Of a DNA stretch of 64,000 nt, positions 9,306 through 18,626 are shown piece after piece. How positions within the stretch are numbered: the stretch's first letter is position 1; each line of letters begins with the position of its first letter. A program made the position numbers and the translations under genes. Where the stretch lies: assembly GCF_000007605.1 (NCBI RefSeq), contig NC_003361.3, positions 186,001-250,000 on the forward strand. The letters are read 5' to 3'. Under the pieces are notes generated by a model that worked only from the letters and a program-made list of their open reading frames with translations, had not been told where the DNA came from and did not search any database. The stretch is from Chlamydia caviae GPIC. GTDB taxonomy: Bacteria; Chlamydiota; Chlamydiia; Chlamydiales; Chlamydiaceae.

Positions 9306-9576
9306 TTCATATTTATCTTCTCCTGCTTCTTAAGCTACCGCTTTTATCTCCTTCGCCTTTCTAACTTCTCGTGTTTTTTTTGATATTCTGTTTATATGCA
9401 GATAGATTAGATCTGCGTGTAAATTTCCATAGAAGCTCTGTAGCTTTTACTAGGGATACAGAGTTTTTTCTTTGCCCGCCTCTAATTCGGTAATCGAGGT
9501 GCCTAGAGAGGATTTCTCTTGAAGAAATAACTAGGTTCGAGGTATCAAGTCTCTTTCGTCTTAGGATTAAAAAAGA

Positions 9577-11094
9577 ATGGCTTGGGAAAACGTACGCGTT
9601 AGAGTTGCGCCGTCGCCTACAGGGGATCCCCACGTAGGGACAGCCTACATGGCTTTGTTTAACGAAATCTTTGCAAAACGATTCAATGGGAAGATGATCC
9701 TGAGAATCGAAGATACCGATCAAACACGTAGCCGTGATGATTATGAGAAAAATATTTTCTCCGCTCTTCAATGGTGCGGTATTCAATGGGATGAAGGACC
9801 AGATATTGGCGGTCCTCACGGCCCCTATAGACAGTCAGAACGTACGGAAATCTATAGAGAGTACGCAGAGCTTCTTTTAAAAACAGATTACGCTTACAAG
9901 TGCTTTGCTACGCCTAAAGAGCTTGAGGAAATGCGTGCTGTCGCCACTACTTTAGGGTACCGCGGGGGATACGATCGCCGTTATCGCTACCTCTCTCCTG
10001 AGGAGATAGAGGCGCGTACTCAGGAAGGCCAACCCTATACCATTCGGTTAAAAGTTCCTCTTACTGGTGAATGTGTTCTTGAAGACTACTGCAAGGGTAG
10101 AGTTGTTTTTCCCTGGGCAGATGTTGACGATCAAGTTCTTATGAAATCCGATGGTTTCCCTACATACCATTTCGCTAATGTTGTAGATGATCATCTTATG
10201 GGCATTACTCATGTTCTTCGTGGAGAAGAATGGCTGAGTTCTACTCCTAAACACCTGCTTCTTTACGAAGCTTTTGGTTGGGAACCGCCTATATTCTTGC
10301 ATATGCCCTTACTCCTTAATCCCGATGGTACAAAACTATCGAAAAGAAAGAATCCTACTTCGATCTTCTATTATCGTGATGCTGGGTACATAAAAGAAGC
10401 CTTTATGAATTTCCTGACTCTCATGGGTTATAGCATGGAGGGGGATGAAGAGGTATATTCTTTAGAGAAGCTTATTGCAAACTTTGATCCTAAGCGGATT
10501 GGAAAGTCCGGAGCGGTTTTTGATGTTCGTAAGCTAGATTGGATGAATAAACACTATCTAAATCATGAGGGATCACCAGAAAATCTATTAGCTAGACTGA
10601 AGGATTGGTTGGTCAATGATGAGTTTTTATTGAAAATTCTTCCCCTCTGCCAATCTCGGATGGCGACACTTGCAGAATTTGTCGGGTTATCAGAATTTTT
10701 CTTTTCAGTTCTTCCTGAGTATTCCAAGGAAGAGCTTTTACCAGCCGCAATCTCTCAGGAGAAGGCTGCTATCCTTTTTTACAGCTATGTAAAATACTTA
10801 GAAAAAACCGATTTATGGGTTAAAGATCAGTTTTATCTAGGGTCTAAATGGCTTTCGGAAGCTTTCCAAGTCCATCATAAGAAAGTGGTGATTCCTCTTC
10901 TTTATGTGGCTATTACTGGAAAGAAACAGGGATTACCCCTGTTTGACTCTATGGAGTTATTAGGGAAACCTCGTACGCGTATGCGTATGGTTCATGCTCA
11001 AAATCTACTTGGGGGAGTTCCTAAGAAGATCCAAACGGCTATCGATAAGGTTCTTAAAGAAGAAAATTTCGAGAATAAAATCTTAGAATTTTAG
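9577..11094 (+). CDS. gltX: glutamyl-tRNA synthetase
   Basis: Class I aminoacyl-tRNA synthetase that charges tRNA with glutamate. The 505-residue length is normal. The ATP-binding signatures are present: [13 protein letters not shown] (HIGH-type, about residues 11-23) and GTKLSKRKN (KMSKS-type, near 250). The C-terminal anticodon-binding part follows. Chlamydiae make Gln-tRNA by amidating Glu-tRNA(Gln), so this enzyme is probably non-discriminating; that is established for the group and not visible here. It lies 271 nt after euo on the same strand. Confidence 0.97.
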   Translation: MAWENVRVRVAPSPTGDPHVGTAYMALFNEIFAKRFNGKMILRIEDTDQTRSRDDYEKNIFSALQWCGIQWDEGPDIGGPHGPYRQSERTEIYREYAELLLKTDYAYKCFATPKELEEMRAVATTLGYRGGYDRRYRYLSPEEIEARTQEGQPYTIRLKVPLTGECVLEDYCKGRVVFPWADVDDQVLMKSDGFPTYHFANVVDDHLMGITHVLRGEEWLSSTPKHLLLYEAFGWEPPIFLHMPLLLNPDGTKLSKRKNPTSIFYYRDAGYIKEAFMNFLTLMGYSMEGDEEVYSLEKLIANFDPKRIGKSGAVFDVRKLDWMNKHYLNHEGSPENLLARLKDWLVNDEFLLKILPLCQSRMATLAEFVGLSEFFFSVLPEYSKEELLPAAISQEKAAILFYSYVKYLEKTDLWVKDQFYLGSKWLSEAFQVHHKKVVIPLLYVAITGKKQGLPLFDSMELLGKPRTRMRMVHAQNLLGGVPKKIQTAIDKVLKEENFENKILEF

Positions 11095-11136
11095 TCTGAT
11101 TAAGTGGACAGTACCTCTATTGAGAATGCGATCACG

Positions 11137-11325
11137 CTATATATTTTGTGGGAAGGATGCTTGAAATATCGACTTGGCGATGGAAAACTCTAAAGAGTTT
11201 GCTTGCTTAGCTAGGGGGATGCATCCTTGTGCGAGAATATAGCTACGAGGAGGGGGAGCGTAGGAACAGCTGGAGACAAACAGAGATGTAAAGATAGCCA
11301 TATGTAAAAAAGAAAATCTTTTCAT
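11137..11325 (-). CDS. small putative lipoprotein
   Basis: A 62-residue product with a positively charged start (MKRFSFLHMA), a hydrophobic core and the lipobox VSSC ending at Cys20, so it should be lipidated and anchored in the envelope. The mature part is about 42 residues, begins CSYAPPPRSYILAQGC and has one further Cys. The ATG at 11325 is preferred because AGGAAG lies just upstream; a TTG two codons earlier is the alternative. It is on the strand opposite gltX and omcA and lies between them. I do not recognise a named family, but its place beside the cysteine-rich envelope genes suggests an envelope role. Confidence 0.65.
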   Translation of the reverse strand: MKRFSFLHMAIFTSLFVSSCSYAPPPRSYILAQGCIPLAKQANSLEFSIAKSIFQASFPQNI

Positions 11326-11746
11326 TTCCAACTTCCTATTTATTTAAATGTTAGAACAACATTTGTTTATTATCTATTAATTAAAAGAGTTGTTTTTACA
11401 ATAAAAGCCCATGCTTATAACAATCAATAGTTTATGAAAGGCGAAAAAAGCTCCTTTCCCTCAAGCATTTCATGCAAGTTATTCATAATAACACTCTTCT
11501 AGTTCTATTTATAAATCGTTCCCATTTAACAAAACTGCTTTAATTAATGCTTTAGTTTGGTTTTTAGTATCAGAAAAATAGTTAATTTAAGAAAAATATA
11601 AATAGAAAAAAGAATTGATAAAATTTTTATTTTCTATTGTAATATTGTTCATGGGAAAGCGCTTTATTAATTATTAAAAATTGAAAGGGTTTTTAATAAA
11701 CAATCAAGCGCGTTAAGTTTTCTAATTAGAAAGGAGTTATAAACTT
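11326..11746. promoter_or_regulatory. omcA upstream region with a long inverted repeat
   Basis: About 420 nt that must carry the late promoter of the omcAB operon. Close to the gene there is a nested inverted repeat: an outer GCGCTT (11659-11664) with AAGCGC (11706-11711), and an inner perfect 10-bp stem TTATTAAAAA (11671-11680) with TTTTTAATAA (11690-11699). The ribosome-binding site AGAAAGGAG lies just before the omcA ATG. In the literature EUO binds in this upstream region; whether this repeat is the site is inference. Confidence 0.5.
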
Positions 11747-12013
11747 ATGAAGAAAGCTATTTTATTAGCTGCAGTATGTTGTGGTGTTGTTGGCTTGAGT
11801 AGCTGCTGCCGTATCGTAGATTGCTGTTTCGAGGATCCTTGTGCACCTAAGTCTTGCAATCCTTGCAACGTTTTCAAGAAAGACGGCGAATGCAGTCCTT
11901 GTGGTTCTTACACACCTTCTTGCTCTAAGCCTTGTGGCTCTGATTGTAATGCAAAAGTTCAAGGACCTCAAGCTAAAGGTTGTACATCTCCAGACGGTAG
12001 ATGTAAACAATAA
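11747..12013 (+). CDS. omcA: small cysteine-rich outer-membrane lipoprotein OmcA
   Basis: The 9 kDa cysteine-rich lipoprotein of the chlamydial outer-membrane complex, 88 residues. The signal peptide [16 protein letters not shown] is followed by a lipobox (LSSC, Cys20). The mature protein is very rich in cysteine ([27 protein letters not shown]), used for disulfide crosslinks to other envelope proteins in elementary bodies. It is made late in development. omcB follows 164 nt downstream and the two are transcribed together in studied species. A strong AGAAAGGAG ribosome-binding site fixes the start. Confidence 0.97.
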   Translation: MKKAILLAAVCCGVVGLSSCCRIVDCCFEDPCAPKSCNPCNVFKKDGECSPCGSYTPSCSKPCGSDCNAKVQGPQAKGCTSPDGRCKQ

Positions 12014-12046
12014 GTAGTGGTTCTTAACTATTTACTTAAATTGGTT

Positions 12047-12085
12047 AGGTAGTTAGGAGGTAAATTATTTCCCTGTTAACTACCT
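12047..12085 (+). promoter_or_regulatory. stem-loop between omcA and omcB
   Basis: AGGTAGTTA (12047-12055) pairs perfectly with TAACTACCT (12077-12085) around a 21-nt loop, 34 nt after the omcA stop. It is placed where it could partly terminate or process the bicistronic message and so set the omcA:omcB ratio. No strong T-tract follows. Confidence 0.5.
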
Positions 12086-12177
12086 TTATGAAAATAAACT
12101 TAAATGTTGAGGGTAAGAGTCCATCACTTTCTACCCGATGGCAGAAGAAAAAATAACACACGCGATAGGAGATCCCT

Positions 12178-13854
12178 ATGTCCAAACTCTTCAGACGAGT
12201 AGTTACGGTCCTCGCGCTAACTAGTATGGCGAGTTCATTTGCCAGCGGGAAGATAGAGGCCGCTGCTGCAGAGTCTCTTGCTACAAGATTTATTGCTAGT
12301 GCTGAAAACTCAGATGACAATATTTCGCAGAGAAAAGCCAAGAAAGTTAGATTTGGTCGTAATAAATATCAAAAACAAGAACAAAAAAATAATGGCCCTT
12401 ACTGTGATAAAGAATTTTATCCGTGTCAAGATGGCTCATGCCAATCATCAGTAGATACTAAGCAAGAACCTTGCTACGGCAAAATGTATTGCGTACGTGT
12501 TAGCGATGATAGTAACGTTGAAATTAGCCAAGCTGTACCTGAATATGCAACAGTAGGATCTCCTTATCCTATTGAAATTCTTGCTGTAGGTAAAAGAGAT
12601 TGCGTTAATGTTGTTATCACTCAACAGCTTCCTTGCGAAGTTGAATTCATAAGCAGCGATCCTGCGACAACACCTACTTCCGATAGTAAATTAATTTGGA
12701 CAATTGATCGCTTAGGTCAAGGTGAAAGATGCAAAATTACTGTTTGGGTAAAACCTCTTAAAGAAGGTTGCTGCTTCACAGCTGCTACCGTATGTGCTTG
12801 CCCAGAACTTCGCTCTTATACCAAATGCGGACAACCTGCTATTTGCATTAAGCAAGAAGGCCCTGAGTGCGCTTGCTTACGTTGCCCAGTTTGTTACAAA
12901 ATCGAAGTTACCAACACAGGTTCTGCTATAGCCCGTGGTGTTGTGGTTGATAACCCAGTACCCGATGGGTATTCTCACCCTTCAGGACAACGCGTTCTTT
13001 CCTTTAACTTAGGAGATATGCGTCCTGGTGATACAAAATGCTTCACTGTAGAGTTTTGCCCTCAAAAAAGAGGAAAAATTACCAACGTTGCTACTGTATC
13101 TTACTGCGGTGGACATAAGTGTTCCGCTAACGTAACTACTGTAATCAACGAGCCTTGCGTACAAGTAAATATCTCCGGAAATGACTGGTCTTACGTATGT
13201 AAGCCTGTAGAGTACACCATTGTTGTATCTAACCCAGGGGATCTTAAACTTTACGATGTTGTTATAGAAGATTTAATCCCATCAGGAATTACAATTTTAG
13301 AAGCTCCTGGTGCTGAGATCTGCTGTAACAAAGCTGTATGGTGCATTAAAGAGATGTGTCCAGGAGAAACTCTTCAATTTAAAGTTGTTGCTAAAGCTCA
13401 AACCCCAGGCAAATTTACAAATCAAGTTTCCGTAAAAACAAACTCTGATTGTGGATCTTGCACTTCTTGCGCAGAAGTTACAACTCATTGGAAAGGTCTC
13501 GCAGCTACCCATATGTGCGTAATTGATACCAATGATCCTATTTGCGTAGGTGAAAATACTGTATACCGTATTTGCGTAACCAACCGTGGTTCTGCAGAAG
13601 ATACTAACGTTTCGTTAATCCTTAAGTTTTCTAAGGAATTACAACCCGTTTCTTCTTCGGGTCCAACAAAAGGAACCATTACAGGTAATACAGTAGTATT
13701 CGATGCTTTACCTAAACTAGGTTCTAAGGAATCTGTAGAGTTTTCCGTAACATTGAAAGGAGTTGCTCCTGGAGATGCCCGCGGAGAAGCTATTCTTTCT
13801 TCAGATACTTTAACAGTACCTGTAGCAGATACGGAAAACACACACGTTTATTAA
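12178..13854 (+). CDS. omcB: 60 kDa cysteine-rich outer-membrane protein OmcB
   Basis: Major disulfide-crosslinked periplasmic/outer-membrane scaffold protein of elementary bodies, 558 residues. After a signal peptide (about 1-22, ending near ASFASG) comes a basic segment ([11 protein letters not shown], about 50-60), which corresponds to the heparan-sulfate-binding adhesin region described in other chlamydiae. The rest is a series of DUF11-type beta repeats with the conserved pattern Y-x-I-x-V-x-N-x-G ([32 protein letters not shown]) and paired cysteines throughout. AGGAG just before the ATG decides the start. A strong terminator lies 35 nt after the stop. Confidence 0.98.
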   Translation: MSKLFRRVVTVLALTSMASSFASGKIEAAAAESLATRFIASAENSDDNISQRKAKKVRFGRNKYQKQEQKNNGPYCDKEFYPCQDGSCQSSVDTKQEPCYGKMYCVRVSDDSNVEISQAVPEYATVGSPYPIEILAVGKRDCVNVVITQQLPCEVEFISSDPATTPTSDSKLIWTIDRLGQGERCKITVWVKPLKEGCCFTAATVCACPELRSYTKCGQPAICIKQEGPECACLRCPVCYKIEVTNTGSAIARGVVVDNPVPDGYSHPSGQRVLSFNLGDMRPGDTKCFTVEFCPQKRGKITNVATVSYCGGHKCSANVTTVINEPCVQVNISGNDWSYVCKPVEYTIVVSNPGDLKLYDVVIEDLIPSGITILEAPGAEICCNKAVWCIKEMCPGETLQFKVVAKAQTPGKFTNQVSVKTNSDCGSCTSCAEVTTHWKGLAATHMCVIDTNDPICVGENTVYRICVTNRGSAEDTNVSLILKFSKELQPVSSSGPTKGTITGNTVVFDALPKLGSKESVEFSVTLKGVAPGDARGEAILSSDTLTVPVADTENTHVY

Positions 13855-13888
13855 TCTTTTAAAATTCTTTAAAAGATCTTAAACGAAA

Positions 13889-13924
13889 AAGCCGTCCTAG
13901 ATTGCATCTAGGGCGGTTTTTTTT
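13889..13924 (+). terminator. rho-independent terminator of the omcAB operon
   Basis: CCGTCCTAGAT (13892-13902) pairs with ATCTAGGGCGG (13906-13916) through a TGC loop, with one T-G pair, followed by eight T residues. A classic intrinsic terminator. Confidence 0.93.
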
Positions 13925-14064
13925 GTTTCAGACTTCTTGAAATTCTTTGGAATTTTTTGAAGAGCCCTCTTGATAAAATCTAAAAAAATTAAATTAAAAA
14001 TTTTAATTAAATAATGGAGTTGGTTAAACTCTTTCGTCTTACGTTTTTAGAGAAGGAGTTTAAC

Positions 14065-14547
14065 ATGTTAACAGGTGTAGAAAATAGCGAAAGCGGCGTT
14101 ATCGATCTAATTAAACCAGGATTGGATGATGTAATGAAAAACGAAACAGTACAAGTGACTTTGGTGAATTCTGTATTAGGATGGTGTAAAGCGCATATCG
14201 TTGATCCGATAAAGACATCCAAAATTGTACAATCAAGAGCCTTCCAAATTACCATGGTTGTACTTGGAGTTATCCTACTTATTGCTGGTTTGGCTTTAAC
14301 TTTTGTATTGCAAGGGCAGCTTGGCAAAAATGCCTTCTTATTCTTAATCCCTGCGGTTATTGGTTTGGTTAAACTTCTAACCACCTCAGTGTTTATGGAA
14401 AAACCTTGCACTCCAGAAAAATGGCGTTTATGCAAACGTCTTTTAGCAACAACTGAAGATATTCTAGATGATGGGCAAATTAACCAATCAAATACGATTT
14501 TCACTACAGAAAGTTCCGACGTAACGAATACAGCAACGCAATCGTAG
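14065..14547 (+). CDS. crpA: CrpA-type membrane protein (15 kDa cysteine-rich protein homologue)
   Basis: A 160-residue Chlamydiaceae-specific membrane protein, the positional and sequence match of CrpA, often called the 15 kDa cysteine-rich protein. Two adjacent hydrophobic segments (about 61-80, [20 protein letters not shown], and 88-107, [20 protein letters not shown]) form the bilobed hydrophobic domain typical of inclusion-membrane proteins. Both ends are hydrophilic, and the C-terminus is rich in Ser, Thr and Asn. Only a few cysteines remain (KAHIV and [11 protein letters not shown] regions). The start at 14065 is chosen over an in-frame ATG at 14014 because AGAAGGAG sits 7 nt before it. 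In C. trachomatis the homologue is an inclusion-membrane T-cell antigen; that role here is inference. Confidence 0.82.
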   Translation: MLTGVENSESGVIDLIKPGLDDVMKNETVQVTLVNSVLGWCKAHIVDPIKTSKIVQSRAFQITMVVLGVILLIAGLALTFVLQGQLGKNAFLFLIPAVIGLVKLLTTSVFMEKPCTPEKWRLCKRLLATTEDILDDGQINQSNTIFTTESSDVTNTATQS

Positions 14548-14588
14548 TTAAGATGGCATAGCCTTGAACTTTGTAATGTTTTGAGACA

Positions 14589-14611
14589 TTAGGAGGCGTT
14601 TAGCCTCCTAA
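14589..14611 (-). terminator. hairpin overlapping the tsp stop codon
   Basis: Perfect 9-bp stem TTAGGAGGC (14589-14597) and GCCTCCTAA (14603-14611) with a GTTTA loop. The TAA stop of tsp (minus strand, 14600-14602) lies in the loop. It separates the convergent crpA and tsp genes and could stop transcripts from either side, but no T-tract follows on either strand. Confidence 0.55.
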
Positions 14612-16555
14612 AGAAATAGCCGCCTTGCGCTCTCTTAAAAGAATCATGTCCTTTAAAATATTCACAGATTCTTCCATTTGTAAATCATTGCTTCCAAAAG
14701 GTCGTATTGCCTCTGAGGGATCTTTTAACTCATCTAAGAAGATCTTATAGTTCTTATTTTCACTTAGACGTTGTTTACTATTTGCGGTTAGCTGAGGAAG
14801 CATCTCTTTCCAAACAGTCTCTTCTTTCTGTAGATTGGGAGTGTAGTATTTTTGAAACCAAGGACGCATTTGGGCATCTAGGTCTTTTAAATTATCATCC
14901 ATCACATTATCACAACTATCCGCAGGGAGGGGATGTTCTAGATAACGCTCTCCTAAAGGTTCTGCAAAATAACGCGAGGCGATATGGATATCAGAGCGTA
15001 CACCTTGAAGTTGTGTAGATTTTCCAGAAGGAGAGTAGTATTTCCCTACAGTAACCTTGAAGAAGCCCTCTTTATCAGAATCTGCCGTAATTGTTTGATG
15101 TTGGATTGTCCCTTTCCCATAAGTTTGTTCATCACCAACGATTATAGCTACGCCATAATCTTGAAGCGTTTGAGCAACAATTTCCGCCGCAGATGCAGAG
15201 CTTTTCGAAACAAGAATAGTTAAAGGACCATCGTAGAACTTTTTAGGAGATACTGTGCGGTAACGCTTGATGCTGCCGTCTGCGTAGCGAGAGACAACAA
15301 CGACACCGTTAGTCATAAATAATCCCGACACCTTGATAGCTTGTGAGAGAAATCCCCCAGTATTTTCTCGAATATCTAAAACTAGCCCTAGGAGATTCTT
15401 ATCTTGTAGACTTTGAATCGCACGTTTTAAATCTTGTTCGCTAGAGATTTGATTTTCTCCTTCATAAAAAGAATGCAGCGTGATCTTTCCTATAACCCCA
15501 TTGCCATAGGACTCATAGGAGACATCCACACGACGATCGTCCAAGCTGATCTTCTCACGTCTTAATTTTACTGTACGGTTTTGATCTTGACTATGGACAT
15601 CTAAGGTAACTTCAGAACCTTGAGAACCTCTAAGACAGTCTAATACCGCTCTAAAGGGAAGATTCTCTATATTTTTGCCATCAACACGATAAATGATGTC
15701 ATCAACATGTAAGTCTCCAGTTTTGTGGGCAGGCCCTCCAGGAATGATCTCCTTTACACTAACCCCATCAATATCTTCTTTTAAGATTACACCAATCCCA
15801 CACATGCCTTTTTCTAATTGAATACGCATAGCAAGGGCTTCATCCTTACTAAAGTAGGTGGTATGCGCATCTAAGCTATGAGCCATAGCCTTAACTACAC
15901 GAACATGGAAGTGGTGCGACTCCTCTTGAGGAGACATAGGTTTCCCATAGTCATTAATCCCTAAGTAGGGGTTTTCATGCGCTTCGAGTTGTCGTACACA
16001 AAGTTGAGTTAAAGAAGCTTCCTTGCCCTGATAGCGGTTTTTAGAACTATCTGATAGGTACACAGAAATATAAGAGAGAAGTAAAGAACGCTGTCTTTCT
16101 TTAACCTCTTGGATAGAGCGCGCCCACTGCTTAGGTTTCTTAATCAGTGCATGGGTAGCAGCTTCTTTAACCAAAGCCTCAGGATCAGATAACCATTCAG
16201 TTCGCCACTCGCGTGCTCGAATAATGCTATCTTTAATTACACGATTTAAATTCTGATAAATCGCAAAATTATTCGTCTTATAATTTTTCAACAGACGTTT
16301 CTTGATATCTGTAGATTGGATAAAATTACCTACCTCTTGTTCTGTAAGATAAGCTTTGTGAGAATCAAAAGATTGCGAATATCCTCTTAATGAACGCATA
16401 AGAATATCGGGGGAGATATCTTGAACATCCACATGATATTCAATCAATCGATCCACAGTTTTTCGGATGTCTGCTTCATGAAGTAATTCAGAAGCAAAAG
16501 AGAAACTGGGAAGGCAGGTTAGAACAAGAGCGCAAAGACGTAGTATTTTTATCAT
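14600..16555 (-). CDS. tsp: tail-specific (C-terminal processing) serine protease Tsp
   Basis: Periplasmic S41-family protease of 651 residues that degrades or trims proteins by their C-termini. A signal peptide (MIKILRLCALVLTCLPSFSFA) begins the chain. An N-terminal helical domain precedes a PDZ domain (about 245-330, GIGVILKEDIDGVSVKEIIPGGPAHKTG). The protease core contains the nucleophile Ser in KSSASAAEIVAQ (near 453) and the general-base Lys in YGKGTIQ (near 479), spaced as in E. coli Prc. A C-terminal DUF3340-type extension follows. The C. trachomatis homologue (CT441) is known to cleave host p65 when expressed in cells and to have chaperone activity; whether this one leaves the bacterium cannot be told. 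Confidence 0.94.
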   Translation of the reverse strand: MIKILRLCALVLTCLPSFSFASELLHEADIRKTVDRLIEYHVDVQDISPDILMRSLRGYSQSFDSHKAYLTEQEVGNFIQSTDIKKRLLKNYKTNNFAIYQNLNRVIKDSIIRAREWRTEWLSDPEALVKEAATHALIKKPKQWARSIQEVKERQRSLLLSYISVYLSDSSKNRYQGKEASLTQLCVRQLEAHENPYLGINDYGKPMSPQEESHHFHVRVVKAMAHSLDAHTTYFSKDEALAMRIQLEKGMCGIGVILKEDIDGVSVKEIIPGGPAHKTGDLHVDDIIYRVDGKNIENLPFRAVLDCLRGSQGSEVTLDVHSQDQNRTVKLRREKISLDDRRVDVSYESYGNGVIGKITLHSFYEGENQISSEQDLKRAIQSLQDKNLLGLVLDIRENTGGFLSQAIKVSGLFMTNGVVVVSRYADGSIKRYRTVSPKKFYDGPLTILVSKSSASAAEIVAQTLQDYGVAIIVGDEQTYGKGTIQHQTITADSDKEGFFKVTVGKYYSPSGKSTQLQGVRSDIHIASRYFAEPLGERYLEHPLPADSCDNVMDDNLKDLDAQMRPWFQKYYTPNLQKEETVWKEMLPQLTANSKQRLSENKNYKIFLDELKDPSEAIRPFGSNDLQMEESVNILKDMILLRERKAAISLGG

Positions 16556-16682
16556 TACAAATATCTTTGTTGATCACGGATACTCGTAACATCGACACAA
16601 AATCCTCAGGCTTGAGCGAAGATTTTTGGTCTCCAAAAAAAAACTATTTAGAATAAACAGGTTGGTAAAAAAAATATTCTTT

Positions 16683-16961
16683 TTAAGATAGCGGAGCGAA
16701 GGGACGTAATACGTCGCACGCATCGCAAAGTGTATTGATCAATAATATTCCGGCTGCAATGAAAACCAAGAAAGAACCTATAATAAAGTAGGCTCCTGAA
16801 AAAGGTAGTGTTGCTTGAGGAAGGAAACTTAATCCAGATAAAATCAAAGCAAGAATCAAAAATACAGCCGCCGCCGCAGTCATCACAATATTGCGAGAGG
16901 AAGCATATACTCGCTGCTGACAACTTGCGTGTAAAGAATTAGCTGGAATTTCCGTAATCAT
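16683..16961 (-). CDS. small chlamydial membrane protein with paired hydrophobic segments
   Basis: A 92-residue protein with two long hydrophobic segments (about 27-46, MTAAAAVFLILALILSGLSF, and 53-77, PFSGAYFIIGSFLVFIAAGI) separated by a short turn, the bilobed pattern of inclusion-membrane proteins. The N-terminus is hydrophilic with one Cys; the C-terminus has two (LCDACDVLRPF). GAAGGTAGG just upstream of the ATG supports the start. It lies upstream of tsp on the same strand, with 127 nt between. I know no function; it matches the position and size of CT440. Confidence 0.7.
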   Translation of the reverse strand: MITEIPANSLHASCQQRVYASSRNIVMTAAAAVFLILALILSGLSFLPQATLPFSGAYFIIGSFLVFIAAGILLINTLCDACDVLRPFAPLS

Positions 16962-17064
16962 GCCTACCTTCGACTTATTTAGGAATAAATATTATAAAAA
17001 AAATGACATAAGAAAACACTTAAAATAAAAGTTTTTTAACTTAGATCGTTTTCGAGATTCTTTT

Positions 17065-18015
17065 ATGCATTATCTTTGTTTTTTCACATTGATGGCTTCT
17101 ATTTTAATGAGTGGAGCTGCTTCTCGTGCATATGCTGAAGATTTTCCTTGGGTAGCACCCAAATCTCTTACCATACTCGGTAGCCCCTTTATCGATGTTG
17201 TTCTCGATGTTGATGAAGAATTTATCGAAAATTGTAATTTGAAAATCGGAGAGATACAGACTTTAAGTAGCTTCGATATTAAAAAATTTTTTTTTATGTA
17301 TAAAGAGGCTTTCCCTGAGAATCCTATTCAGGTGACGAGGAAAGAGCCTCTCAGTCTTACTGAAGATCAGCTAGCTAACTTAGGGATTGCAAGTTTACGC
17401 AATGGTAATGCCTATTTCAATTCTCCAAAACATGCGGAGCATGGCCCCGCATTTAATGAGTTGGATCAACTGCGACTGATTTTATGCTGCCCAAATCAAG
17501 AAGACACTTTATGTTACTTCTCCCAGGAAGCTCCTGAGTCTTCAACGGAATTGTGTCTATCTCCTGATGGGCGATATACTCTGATTGATAGTGAATTATT
17601 TCTTTGCGGCTTTTGTATAGAAAGTTTTTTAAAAAGAACAGAGAGCCAGACACAAAAGGTCTTGCTTGATCTGAATAATTCACGTGTTGCTTCTCGATTT
17701 AGAGATCGGATTTGGTCGTTATTGCCGTATATAGACGTTCTTTTTTTATCCGAGGGGTCAATAGAAGCGATCACAGGGATTTCCAATCCAACTACGGCAA
17801 GACGCCTGCTTTCTCGCATTGTTCCTACGGTATTTGTTCAAAATGCATCTGAAGACAAAGCACATATCTACTTTATGCAACACGGAAAAGAAACAGCTTA
17901 TAGTTTAAAACAAGACACACAACAAATCGTTCTAGGGTTTCTTTTCGGCTATATTAACGATAATGTAGTCGATAATTATTTCCACTCTAGTGATCTTTTA
18001 TTTGAAAATGCCTAA
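17065..18015 (+). CDS. exported PfkB/adenosine-kinase-like protein, probably inactive as a kinase
   Basis: A 316-residue product with a signal peptide (about 1-24, ending SRAYAEDF) followed by a chain whose order of motifs resembles adenosine kinase of the PfkB family. LTILGSPFIDVVLDVDEEFI matches the N-terminal substrate-binding strand (typically GNPLLDI in adenosine kinase); VLLDLNNSRVASRF and IDVLFLSEGSIEAITGI match the middle segment. Near the C-terminus DTQQIVLGFLFGYI stands where active enzymes have DTTGAGDAFVGGFLYG, so the catalytic Asp and the anion-hole glycines are lost. An exported kinase would also lack ATP. I infer a degenerate fold reused outside the cytoplasm, perhaps for binding. 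It is divergent from the small membrane protein and tsp genes and precedes the ribosomal operon. Confidence 0.6.
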   Translation: MHYLCFFTLMASILMSGAASRAYAEDFPWVAPKSLTILGSPFIDVVLDVDEEFIENCNLKIGEIQTLSSFDIKKFFFMYKEAFPENPIQVTRKEPLSLTEDQLANLGIASLRNGNAYFNSPKHAEHGPAFNELDQLRLILCCPNQEDTLCYFSQEAPESSTELCLSPDGRYTLIDSELFLCGFCIESFLKRTESQTQKVLLDLNNSRVASRFRDRIWSLLPYIDVLFLSEGSIEAITGISNPTTARRLLSRIVPTVFVQNASEDKAHIYFMQHGKETAYSLKQDTQQIVLGFLFGYINDNVVDNYFHSSDLLFENA

Positions 18016-18021
18016 TTTCTT

Positions 18022-18048
18022 CTCTTACGAATCATAAGAGTCATTTTT
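18022..18048 (+). terminator. possible terminator after the PfkB-like gene
   Basis: CTCTTA (18022-18027) pairs with TAAGAG (18035-18040), followed by TCATTTTT. Short stem, modest support. Confidence 0.4.
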
Positions 18049-18142
18049 CCAATGCTAAAACTGAAAAATAAGTTTTTCACGTTAGAACGATTTTTTTGAA
18101 TATCAGATGATTATACTCTAATTCCTATCTGAAAATAAGCCC

Positions 18143-18172
18143 TTGCAAACAAAGGGATCCTTACTCTATATT
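18143..18172 (+). promoter_or_regulatory. candidate main-sigma promoter of the rpsL operon
   Basis: TTGCAA (18143-18148) and TATATT (18167-18172) are separated by 18 bp and lie 39 nt before the rpsL ATG. Both hexamers are close to the sigma-70-type consensus used by chlamydial sigma-66. Confidence 0.55.
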
Positions 18173-18211
18173 TTCCCCCTTATAGTAGTTAGGTTGAATT
18201 GAGAAGGATAC

Positions 18212-18583
18212 ATGCCAACCATTAATCAATTAATACGTAAAAAGCGTCAATCTAGCGCGTCTAGAAAGAAATCTCCAGCCTTGCAGAAATGTCCACAAAG
18301 ACGTGGTGTATGTCTACAAGTGAAGACAAAGACTCCTAAAAAGCCGAACTCAGCTTTACGTAAGGTTGCTTGGGTGCGCTTGTCTAATGGCCAAGAAGTT
18401 ATCGCTTACATTGGTGGTGAAGGTCATAATTTACAAGAGCACAGCATCGTTTTGGTTCAAGGTGGTAGGGTTAAAGATTTGCCTGGTGTCCGTTATCACA
18501 TCGTTCGCGGAGCTCTAGACTGTGCTGCTGTCAAAAATAGAAAACAAAGCCGCTCTCGATACGGAGCAAAGCGTCCTAAGTAG
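18212..18583 (+). CDS. rpsL: ribosomal protein S12
   Basis: Protein S12 of the small subunit, at the decoding centre. 123 residues, normal length. The [10 protein letters not shown] and DLPGVRYH loops that contact the decoding site are intact and carry the unmutated lysines, so nothing here suggests streptomycin resistance. First gene of rpsL-rpsG-fusA-rpsJ. GAGAAGGA lies before the ATG. Confidence 0.98.
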   Translation: MPTINQLIRKKRQSSASRKKSPALQKCPQRRGVCLQVKTKTPKKPNSALRKVAWVRLSNGQEVIAYIGGEGHNLQEHSIVLVQGGRVKDLPGVRYHIVRGALDCAAVKNRKQSRSRYGAKRPK

Positions 18584-18626
18584 GACTATTCTTTATTTAG
18601 GAATGAGAAGTTAGAGGTTAATTTAT

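Noticed and set aside
14014..14064. Longer N-terminus for the CrpA-type protein
   Set aside because: The ribosome-binding site AGAAGGAG lies directly before the internal ATG at 14065, and the extra residues do not look like the family.
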